A stretch of 5,921 bases of DNA from the NCBI GenBank assembly GCA_022823105.1, contig JAJDXU010000186.1:1-5921 (forward strand), written 5' to 3'. The notes under the pieces are model-generated. The model saw only the letters and a program-made list of their open reading frames with translations. It was not told the origin of the DNA and searched no databases. This DNA is from Dehalococcoidia bacterium (GTDB lineage: Bacteria; Chloroflexota; Dehalococcoidia; Lucifugimonadales; UBA3495). Positions 1 to 4,681 of the stretch are shown one piece after another. Both the position numbers and the translations under genes were made by a program. Numbering within the stretch: the first letter of the stretch is position 1; each line of letters opens with the position of its first letter.

Positions 1-531
1 GCAGCTGAACCCCGGCAGCACGTCGCCGCCGTCCAGCGTATCGTCCATGGTGAGGATGACCGTCGGCAGGCCCGGTTGCCGCACCCTTATTGTCCGGGCC
101 TCGGGATTGATCACCAGGGCCATCCGCACCCCAAAGTCCAGCCACATGGTGGCCTTGTCATCAACTTGCCGCTCGGAGTCGCTGGGAGATTTGATCTCCA
201 CAACAAGGTCCGGCGCCACCGGACAGTAACCGTCGATGTCGGCATCCAGCGGCAGCCGTTCCGCAGATACATAAGCTATATCCGGCTCCCGCACCGTGTC
301 CGGGTTGGTCTCCAGCAACACGCCGCTATCGGATCCGAAAACATGGCCCAGTCCCGTCGGCGCAACATGCACGACGAACTTGGCGCCCAGTAGCATTGCT
401 ATTTTCCCGTGTCGCAATCCCGACGCCATCGTTTCGTGCAGCACCCCGCGTATCAACTCGCCCCTCACACCCTTGCCGTACAGGCGCAGCAGGTCGTCAG
501 CGGTCATTAGTTTTGGGTTCGCCGTGGTCAT
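1..531 (-). CDS. Uma2-family (DUF820) putative nuclease, 3' end cut by window edge
   Basis: This minus-strand frame is open for 177 codons from ATG at 531 to the window edge with no stop, so the C-terminus is missing. The protein has the Uma2/DUF820 layout of a PD-(D/E)XK nuclease fold: an N-terminal RGELIRG segment (about residues 23-29), REPDIAYV with the Pro83-Asp84 pair, and DLVVEIKSPS with the canonical Glu112-x-Lys114 catalytic motif. The segments DDKATMWLDFGVRMALVINPEARTI (about 123-147) and LPGF (about 173-176) match the C-terminal part of the family, so only a few residues are probably lost. The start is supported by GGGAG at 539-543, 7 nt upstream. It lies 34 nt downstream of the methyltransferase stop and could be cotranscribed with it. 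Members are often numerous per genome and their biological role is mostly unknown; nuclease activity is inferred from the fold. It differs clearly from the second Uma2 protein at 3935-4531. Confidence 0.88.
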   Translation of the reverse strand, partial: MTTANPKLMTADDLLRLYGKGVRGELIRGVLHETMASGLRHGKIAMLLGAKFVVHVAPTGLGHVFGSDSGVLLETNPDTVREPDIAYVSAERLPLDADIDGYCPVAPDLVVEIKSPSDSERQVDDKATMWLDFGVRMALVINPEARTIRVRQPGLPTVILTMDDTLDGGDVLPGFSC

Positions 532-565
532 CGCGATTCTCCCGCGAATTGTTGGCAACAGTGTA

Positions 566-1222
566 TCACTGCCCCTCGCCTTCCCCGCCGTCCGTTTCCT
601 TGTAGGCGTACACCGCGAACAGCGGGTCCCCCGGCGGCGCCATATCCGGATTCGCCAGCCCGCCGCGCACCCCGTTGAAACCGCCGGCGTGGAGCATGTA
701 TTGCCCCACCAGCTCGATGTGGTCCTCGTCATTCGTCGAACGCCACACCCGCACCGCCTTGGTCGGGAAGCACCGGTTCGAGAACGTCACGATGAACACG
801 CCGCCCGGCCGCAGGATCCGCGACACCTCCGCGAACACGTTCACCGGCTGCGTCAGATATTGAACCGACACCGTGATCACCACCGCGTCGAACGACTCGT
901 CCTCAAACGGCAGCCCAGGATCCACGTTGATATCCTTCAGCAGGTACTCGTTCAGCTGCGGGTTGTCCGCCATCTCGGTGGCGTTCATCCCCAGGCCCAC
1001 GATGCGCTGCCGTGGATGCGCCTCCGGCCAGTGCGTCCGCCAACTGCTCATCAGGTCCAGCACCTCGGCGTTCTCGGGTATCAATTGCTGGAACAGCCGG
1101 CCCACGGCCGTGATCGCCCCATCGTCGATGTGCACCACCAGCCGGGGCATCGTGTAAAACTCGGCGTCGTTGCTCTCGTCGTCCCGCTGGAAGAACTCCG
1201 GCGGGAAACGCTGCGGATCCAT
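566..1222 (-). CDS. Class I SAM-dependent methyltransferase (Methyltransf_11-like)
   Basis: The predicted 218-residue protein has a Rossmann-type methyltransferase core. Residues 52-66 give motif I as AEVLDLMSSW (acidic Asp56), residues about 100-120 include LPFEDESFDAVVITVSVQYL as motif II, and ILRPGGVFIVTFSNRCFP is the usual motif III region with the LRPGG turn. The N-terminal part EFYTMPRLVVHIDDGAI is a recurring leader in this subfamily. Motif I lacks the usual GxGxG glycines and has MSSW instead, which I recall from related bacterial and cyanobacterial proteins. The substrate cannot be predicted. The frame is open upstream to 1345, but I chose ATG 1222: AGGAGG lies at 1235-1240, 12 nt upstream (an in-frame TTG at 1228 would have a 6-nt spacing), homologous sequence begins around here, and the longer version would translate a dispersed repeat and a hairpin. 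It sits downstream of the split amidohydrolase in the same direction, after a 143-nt gap, so it may have its own promoter. Confidence 0.85.
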   Translation of the reverse strand: MDPQRFPPEFFQRDDESNDAEFYTMPRLVVHIDDGAITAVGRLFQQLIPENAEVLDLMSSWRTHWPEAHPRQRIVGLGMNATEMADNPQLNEYLLKDINVDPGLPFEDESFDAVVITVSVQYLTQPVNVFAEVSRILRPGGVFIVTFSNRCFPTKAVRVWRSTNDEDHIELVGQYMLHAGGFNGVRGGLANPDMAPPGDPLFAVYAYKETDGGEGEGQ

Positions 1223-1234
1223 CGCCAAACCCAA

Positions 1235-1240
1235 CCTCCT
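1235..1240 (-). promoter_or_regulatory. Ribosome-binding site of the methyltransferase
   Basis: A perfect AGGAGG on the minus strand lies 12 nt before ATG 1222 and favours this start over the upstream ATG at 1345. The site partly overlaps a 10-bp palindrome, CCTGATCAGG (1238-1247), next to a TCAGG/CCTGA inverted pair (1243-1256), so it could be partly masked in mRNA structure. That masking is inference only. Confidence 0.5.
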
Positions 1241-1289
1241 GATCAGGCCAACCTGACCCTCCACTGGTCGCAAAAACATTACGTACTTT

Positions 1290-1313
1290 GGGGGCGAACC
1301 ATCATCCGCCCCC
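1290..1313. repeat. Short inverted repeat GGGGGCG/CGCCCCC
   Basis: Perfect 7-bp arms (1290-1296 and 1307-1313) are separated by 10 nt, in the gap between the split amidohydrolase and the methyltransferase. It lies inside the frame that would extend the methyltransferase upstream, which argues against that extension. No T-run follows on either strand, so it is not a classic intrinsic terminator. The GGGGCGAA core is shared with the palindrome at 5769-5805, so the two may belong to one degenerate repeat family. Confidence 0.5.
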
Positions 1314-1325
1314 GGCAAATCAATA

Positions 1326-1352
1326 ATCCTGTCTATCCTGTGCATCCATGCA
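1326..1352. repeat. Period-9 intergenic repeat built on ATCCTGTNN
   Basis: Three consecutive 9-nt units read ATCCTGTCT, ATCCTGTGC and ATCCATGCA on the plus strand. On the minus strand this is the ACAGGAT-type array that I recall as a dispersed intergenic element in many bacterial genomes. It lies 14 nt past the stop of the amidohydrolase C-terminal half. It is a likely non-coding dispersed repeat; a role in transcription or mobility is not shown by the sequence. Confidence 0.5.
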
Positions 1353-1365
1353 AATTACCCGTTCC

Positions 1366-1749
1366 CTACCCCACTCGATACGCCCGCGCCGCGCACCCGT
1401 GGAACATGTCGGCGCGCTCGTCCGCCGAGAAATCCGCCGACATCCGCTTGAACGCGTTCCACATCACGCAGTACGAGAATGACTCCTTGTCCACCGGGAA
1501 GTTGCTCTCGAACATGCAGCGGCTGGGCCCGAACTGCTCGATGCAGTGCCGCATCACCGGATCGATCGCCGCCGCCAGCTCCTCGGAGCCCACCGGCGTC
1601 TCCCGCTCGTGAAAATCGTAACCCAACCGGGGCATTCCGACGCCGCCCAGCTTGATCACCACGTTGGGACACCCCGCCGCCGCCGCGATGCCGCTCCGCC
1701 AGTTCCCCATCACCTCGTCGGGGTTGGACGCATACGGCCCGGTGCGCAT
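1366..1749 (-). CDS. Amidohydrolase, C-terminal half of a frameshifted gene
   Basis: This 127-residue frame continues the amidohydrolase that breaks off at 1749. It aligns throughout with residues 214-341 of the intact paralogue at 2784-3809: MRTGPYASNPDEVMGNWRSGIAAAA matches LRVGPYSNSEETLATWRQGIAAAA, and PNVVIKLGG and RCMFESNFPVDK are shared. The SNFPVD segment occupies the position of the catalytic Asp region in this TIM-barrel family. Its ATG (1747-1749) overlaps the TGA of the upstream half as TGATG, so translational reinitiation could produce it as a separate chain. A half barrel without the N-terminal HxH metal motif should be inactive alone, so activity would need reassociation with the other half. 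The alternatives are a decayed gene or a sequencing or assembly error; restoring one base would give a single protein of 339 residues. Confidence 0.75.
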   Translation of the reverse strand: MRTGPYASNPDEVMGNWRSGIAAAAGCPNVVIKLGGVGMPRLGYDFHERETPVGSEELAAAIDPVMRHCIEQFGPSRCMFESNFPVDKESFSYCVMWNAFKRMSADFSADERADMFHGCAARAYRVG

Positions 1750-2384
1750 CAGCCCGCCACGTGGTTCAGCACGATGGTCAGGTCGGGCACCGCGTTGGCG
1801 AAGTCCACCAACTGCGGCAGTTGCGGGTGCAGCAGCGACACGTCCAGCGACAGGCCCATCTCGGCCAGCACCCGCGCGCCGGCCCGGTAGTCGTCGCTCA
1901 ATAGCTGGTCGGGCATCGGGTACGCGCCGACGATGGGAATCTCCGGGTGTGGGTCCCAGCTCACGCCGTGGCGGATGCCCTTGAAGCGGTTGGGGCTCGC
2001 CGCCTGCAGCGCCTCCAGCACGCGCCGGACATCGGTTCCCAGGTGCAGGTTGGCGTGCCCCACGATGCCGTGGGCCGCCTTGGTCATGCTGTACATGCCG
2101 CTGGCCGACTGCGCCGCGATGCCCTGCACGAACTCCACCTCGCCCACCGGCCGCAGCTCCGTGGGCGGATCGGCGCGGTACATCGCCCGCGCCTCGATGA
2201 ACACGGTGGACACGATGTTGTGCCCGCTGCCGGTGTCTGCCTCCAGCTCGTCCAGGAAGTAGCGCGGCTCCACCCGGTCGGCGCGGCCGTCCCACAGGTG
2301 ATGGTGAGGATCGCAGATGGGCAGGTCCGGCTCCAACGCCGGTTCAACGGTCCTGGCCAGCCAGTCATTGATGGGAGCAGCCAT
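1749..2384 (-). CDS. Amidohydrolase (COG3618/Amidohydro_2), N-terminal half of a frameshifted gene
   Basis: The 211-residue frame carries the N-terminal part of a metal-dependent TIM-barrel hydrolase. It has CDPHHHLWD with the HxH pair at residues 27 and 29, GIRHGVSWDPHPE (His139) and DLTIVLNHV (His208), then stops two residues later, where the intact paralogue continues through GGLLRVGP. Compared with the paralogue, one base is missing near 1756-1759: the minus-strand sequence reads GTGGCGGGCTGATG where GTGGGCGGGCTGATG would keep the frame. ATG 2384 is preferred over GTG 2393 because AAGGG (2393-2397) lies 8 nt upstream and because the resulting MAAPINDW aligns residue for residue with MPFGGNDW of the paralogue. 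The start is 14 nt after the stop of the PaREP1-like gene, which suggests one operon. In the family these enzymes hydrolyse lactones or related carboxylates; the substrate here is unknown. Confidence 0.82.
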   Translation of the reverse strand: MAAPINDWLARTVEPALEPDLPICDPHHHLWDGRADRVEPRYFLDELEADTGSGHNIVSTVFIEARAMYRADPPTELRPVGEVEFVQGIAAQSASGMYSMTKAAHGIVGHANLHLGTDVRRVLEALQAASPNRFKGIRHGVSWDPHPEIPIVGAYPMPDQLLSDDYRAGARVLAEMGLSLDVSLLHPQLPQLVDFANAVPDLTIVLNHVAG

Positions 2385-2398
2385 GTTTGTCACCCTTA

Positions 2399-2770
2399 TC
2401 AGCGGTCCAGGAGCGCCAGCACACGGTTGACGAAGCGGTGGACTGACGGACGGTTCGCCTCAACGTCGTAATCTTCCAAGTTGTCGTGGAAGAAGTTTTC
2501 GTGGAACCGGTTAGCCGATGCGAATCCGGTAGCGATGAAAGGATCATCGTATTCTCGCTCCAGCGCGGTCACCGCCTGCTGCATGGCCCGGTGGCTCTTG
2601 TAGCGCCAACCCCGCTGCTGACAGATGGCGATTATCGCCTGCGTTGCCGCGCCGTAAAGCTTTTCCGAGCCCTGCAGGTGATCGCCGGCCGCAAACTCCT
2701 GATCCGAGGCGACCAGGAAGTCCCGCGCGGTTTGCGCGTGCTCCTGGGCGCTCATCTCCTTGGTGGTCAC
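2399..2770 (-). CDS. PaREP1/HEPN-like small helical protein
   Basis: This 123-residue, probably all-helical soluble protein resembles the PaREP1 family (HEPN-like fold). Features are FLVASDQEFAAGDHLQGSEKLYGAATQAIIAI (about residues 18-49), a basic HRAMQQAVTALE segment (about 60-71), and FASANRFHENFFHDN (about 83-97), which matches the family pattern of an A-x-x-x-H-x-N-F segment. It has no signal peptide or membrane segment. The frame is open to 2824, but GTG 2770 is preferred: GGAG at 2778-2781 is spaced 7 nt from it, and it begins 13 nt after the stop of the upstream amidohydrolase. An ATG at 2755 has AAGGAG directly against it, which is too close. The function is not established. HEPN relatives include RNases and nucleotidyltransferase-paired toxins, but I see no clear RX4-6H motif and no adjacent nucleotidyltransferase. 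The gene looks less GC-rich than the hydrolases flanking it, which suggests separate acquisition. Confidence 0.68.
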   Translation of the reverse strand: MTTKEMSAQEHAQTARDFLVASDQEFAAGDHLQGSEKLYGAATQAIIAICQQRGWRYKSHRAMQQAVTALEREYDDPFIATGFASANRFHENFFHDNLEDYDVEANRPSVHRFVNRVLALLDR

Positions 2771-2783
2771 GACGACACTCCGC

Positions 2784-3809
2784 CTAGCTCTCGTCCACCG
2801 AGTACACCCGCACCGCCGTGTCATGGAACATCGCAGCGCGCTCGCTGGCCGAGTAGCCCGCGGACAGCCGCTTGAAGGCGTTGTACATCACGTTGTACGA
2901 GTAGGACACCTTGTCCACCGGGAAGTTGCTCTCGAACATGCACCGGTCGGGTCCGAACTGCTCGATGCAGTAGTGGACCAGCGGAGCCATGTCGTTGGCC
3001 AGTTCCTCGGAACTCGCCGGCACGTCCCGCAGGTGCCAGTCGAAGCCCGTGCGCGGCATCCCGATCCCTCCCAGCTTGATCACCACGTTGGGACACTCCG
3101 CCGCCGCCGCGATGCCCTGCCGCCAGGTTGCCAGCGTCTCTTCACTGTTGGAGTAGGGACCGACGCGCAGCAGGCCGCCGATGTGGTTCAGGATGATGGT
3201 CAGGTCGGGCACGGCCCTGGCGAACTCGGCCAGCTCAAACATCTGCGGGAAGTACATCCAGCCCTCCAGCGTCAGCCCCATGCTCGCTAGGACGCGGGCG
3301 CCGGCGCGGAAGTTGTCGCTGGACATCTGGTTGGGCATATTGTGGGCCGCCGTGTTCTCCACCTCCGGATGCGGGTCCCACGTGACCGAGTGGCGGATGC
3401 CGCGGAAGCGGTTGGGACTCGCCGCCTGCAACGCCTCCAGCACCGGCTTGACACCGTCGCCCAAGTTCAGGTTGGCGTGCCCCACGATGGACGCCGCCGC
3501 GCGGCCCGAGCCGTACAGCCCGCTGGCCGACGCCGCCGCGAGGCCCTGCACGAACTCCACCTCACCCACCGGCCGCATTTCCTCCGGTCCAGTGGTGCGG
3601 TACATGGACCGCGCTTCCACGAACACCGTGGACGTGACGTTGTGGCCGCTGTTCATGTCGGCGGCCAGTTCGTGCAGCAGGTACCGCTGGTACGGTATGC
3701 GCTCGGTGCGGTAGTCCCAGAAGTGGTGGTGTGGGTCGCAGATGGGGATCTCGGGCTCCAGCGCGTCTTCCTGCCGGAGCGCGTGCCAGTCATTGCCTCC
3801 GAATGGCAT
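2784..3809 (-). CDS. Amidohydrolase family protein (COG3618/Amidohydro_2), intact
   Basis: The 341-residue protein matches the usual length of TIM-barrel amidohydrolases related to sugar lactonases and 2-pyrone-4,6-dicarboxylate hydrolase. Key segments are ICDPHHHFWD (HxH at 27 and 29), GIRHSVTWDPHPE (His140), LTIILNHIGG (His209) and RCMFESNFPVDK (289-300), where the usual GSDWP Asp region reads ESNFPVD. These residues would line the catalytic centre; the exact metal use and substrate are unknown. No signal peptide is visible, so it is probably cytoplasmic. ATG 3809 was chosen because AGGAGG (3817-3822) lies 7 nt upstream. The frame extends to 3911, but the extension would translate the terminator-like hairpin. 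It is the first gene of a likely operon with the PaREP1-like gene and the split paralogue. Long perfect DNA matches to the second copy, for example 34 bp at 2909-2942 and 1485-1518, indicate tandem duplication. Confidence 0.88.
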   Translation of the reverse strand: MPFGGNDWHALRQEDALEPEIPICDPHHHFWDYRTERIPYQRYLLHELAADMNSGHNVTSTVFVEARSMYRTTGPEEMRPVGEVEFVQGLAAASASGLYGSGRAAASIVGHANLNLGDGVKPVLEALQAASPNRFRGIRHSVTWDPHPEVENTAAHNMPNQMSSDNFRAGARVLASMGLTLEGWMYFPQMFELAEFARAVPDLTIILNHIGGLLRVGPYSNSEETLATWRQGIAAAAECPNVVIKLGGIGMPRTGFDWHLRDVPASSEELANDMAPLVHYCIEQFGPDRCMFESNFPVDKVSYSYNVMYNAFKRLSAGYSASERAAMFHDTAVRVYSVDES

Positions 3810-3816
3810 ATTCGGG

Positions 3817-3822
3817 CCTCCT
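3817..3822 (-). promoter_or_regulatory. Ribosome-binding site of the intact amidohydrolase
   Basis: A perfect AGGAGG on the minus strand, 7 nt before ATG 3809. It decides this start over the 34-codon upstream extension to 3911. Confidence 0.8.
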
Positions 3823-3829
3823 GTGTTCG

Positions 3830-3856
3830 GTGATAGTGTTCCCGGATTCTTGTCAA
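3830..3856 (-). promoter_or_regulatory. Possible sigma70-type promoter of the amidohydrolase operon
   Basis: A perfect TTGACA -35 hexamer on the minus strand (3851-3856) is followed 15 nt later by TATCAC (3830-3835) as a weak -10. It lies directly after the terminator-like hairpin of the upstream Uma2 gene and about 20 nt before the amidohydrolase ribosome-binding site, which is a sensible location. The short spacing and poor -10 make this tentative. Confidence 0.35.
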
Positions 3857-3901
3857 TAAAAGGGCGCCGGCGGCATCGGATGAACCGACCGGCCGCCGAC
3901 G
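3855..3901 (-). terminator. Intrinsic-terminator-like hairpin after the Uma2-family gene
   Basis: Read on the minus strand, CGTCGGCGGC (3892-3901) pairs with GCCGCCGGCG (3865-3874), allowing one G-T pair. Inside it, TCGG (3885-3888) pairs with CCGA (3876-3879) around a 5-nt TTCAT loop, with a small internal loop between the two stems. The stem is followed by CCC and TTTTATT (3855-3861). This lies 34 nt past the Uma2 stop at 3935 and would separate that gene from the amidohydrolase operon. The T-tract is short, so efficiency is uncertain. Confidence 0.5.
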
Positions 3902-3934
3902 GCGGAATCATAACACAGGGGCAACGGGCTGCCC

Positions 3935-4531
3935 TCAGGCGGGAACTATCCGCTCGACCTCCAGTGCGATGTCGGGGAAACTCAGCGGGGCGACACTCTC
4001 GCCCGGACCATAGTGCCGGATGCTGCCGTATTGGTCCCCCTCCGGTTCTGCATAGGTCTCCACTCGACGGTCCTGCAAGTTAACGATCCAGACTTCCGTG
4101 ATGCCGGCTCTTGCATACAGTCGCAATTTCTGGTTGCGGTCAAAATCAACCGTGCTGTCAGCCACTTCGATCAGCAGCAGAACGTCCTGAGGGCCGGGGT
4201 GACCAGATACATAGAAATCATCTCTCCACGCCAACAACGTGATATCCGGTTCGGGTTCACTGCTTTCGTTCAATCGCACCGGATTCTGAATCCTGACTAT
4301 GGCACGTTCGGCCAGGGCCAGAATCCAAAATCGGTTGAGCCAGTCAACACAAAAGGCGTGCCGGTTGCCAATGGGCGCCATTACAACTATCTCCCCGTCC
4401 AACAGTTCCACGCGATCCTTTTCCGTCAGGATGCCAGCCTCTGCCATGGCGTAGTACTCCGCCACGGTGAACCGCCGGCGTGGACGAACCTGGCCGGTCT
4501 CTGCCGGAGGTACTGCAATCCGTGTAGTCAT
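3935..4531 (-). CDS. Uma2-family (DUF820) putative nuclease, complete
   Basis: The 198-residue protein has the full Uma2/DUF820 architecture. RRRFTVAEYYAMAEAGIL (about residues 18-35) and DRVELLDGEIVVMAPIGNRHA (39-59) form the N-terminal part. EPEPDITLL carries the Pro95-Asp96 pair, and DVLLLIEVADST has the core Glu122. It ends with DRNQKLRLYARAGITEVWIVNLQDRRVE (131-158) and a typical C-terminal strand region, SFPDIALEVERIVPA. At the E-x-K position it reads Glu122-Val-Ala; a migrated lysine such as Lys135 could substitute, as is usual in this subfamily. A PD-(D/E)XK nuclease fold is inferred, but the function of these widespread proteins is mostly unknown. ATG 4531 has GAGG at 4542-4545, 10 nt upstream, a moderate site. 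It is transcribed divergently from the SIS gene and ends before a terminator-like hairpin. It is no close paralogue of the Uma2 protein at 1-531. Confidence 0.9.
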   Translation of the reverse strand: MTTRIAVPPAETGQVRPRRRFTVAEYYAMAEAGILTEKDRVELLDGEIVVMAPIGNRHAFCVDWLNRFWILALAERAIVRIQNPVRLNESSEPEPDITLLAWRDDFYVSGHPGPQDVLLLIEVADSTVDFDRNQKLRLYARAGITEVWIVNLQDRRVETYAEPEGDQYGSIRHYGPGESVAPLSFPDIALEVERIVPA

Positions 4532-4610
4532 CTTCCGATAACCTCGCTATTCCCAGACCAAGTATTGCGAACCGCCGAAAACCCGCTTTACGGCGCAATG
4601 TTAGCATACC

Positions 4611-4619
4611 TGCTATCAT
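4611..4619 (+). promoter_or_regulatory. Possible extended -10 promoter for the SIS gene
   Basis: TGCTATCAT matches the extended -10 pattern TGN-TATAAT with one mismatch. No good -35 hexamer is found 16-18 nt upstream, which is tolerable for extended -10 promoters. It lies 62 nt before ATG 4682 and just before the 17-bp tandem repeat, so that repeat would be in the untranslated leader. Confidence 0.35.
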
Positions 4620-4621
4620 CG

Positions 4622-4655
4622 AAAGCCCCTGCCGAACCAAAGCCCCTGCCGAACC
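4622..4655. repeat. Perfect 17-bp tandem repeat in the divergent spacer
   Basis: Two identical head-to-tail copies of AAAGCCCCTGCCGAACC occupy 4622-4638 and 4639-4655, between the divergent Uma2 and SIS genes. It may be a slippage duplication in the SIS leader or a paired binding site; nothing in the sequence decides between them. The rest of the 150-nt spacer holds only the possible promoter and the Uma2 ribosome-binding site. Confidence 0.9.
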
Positions 4656-4681
4656 AGACTGACCCCCGAGAGCAAACGCCC

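Noticed and set aside
559..571. CAGTG-TAT-CACTG inverted repeat as an operator before the left Uma2 gene
   Set aside because: The 5-bp arms are short and overlap the methyltransferase stop. Such a match is expected by chance and nothing links it to a regulator.
1223..1345. 41-codon upstream extension of the methyltransferase
   Set aside because: It covers the inverted repeat at 1290-1313 and part of the period-9 repeat, has no ribosome-binding site at 1345, and lacks family-like sequence.
296..1612. 438-codon plus-strand open frame
   Set aside because: It is antisense to the Uma2, methyltransferase and amidohydrolase genes, is rich in His/Arg/Pro, shows no recognisable motif, and crosses several genes and gaps. 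It is a shadow of high-GC codon use.
1747..1760. Programmed ribosomal frameshift in the split amidohydrolase
   Set aside because: There is no slippery heptamer or clear downstream stimulator. A missing base, with possible TGATG reinitiation, is simpler.
2399..2770. Toxin-antitoxin pair (HEPN/MNT)
   Set aside because: No nucleotidyltransferase partner is adjacent and no clear RX4-6H motif is seen; the neighbours are amidohydrolases.
3810..3911. 34-codon upstream extension of the intact amidohydrolase
   Set aside because: It would translate the hairpin and promoter region; AGGAGG at ideal spacing marks ATG 3809.
4013..4681. Upstream in-frame extension of the SIS gene to 4013
   Set aside because: It runs antisense through the Uma2 gene and translates the tandem repeat. 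SIS homology begins near ATG 4682.
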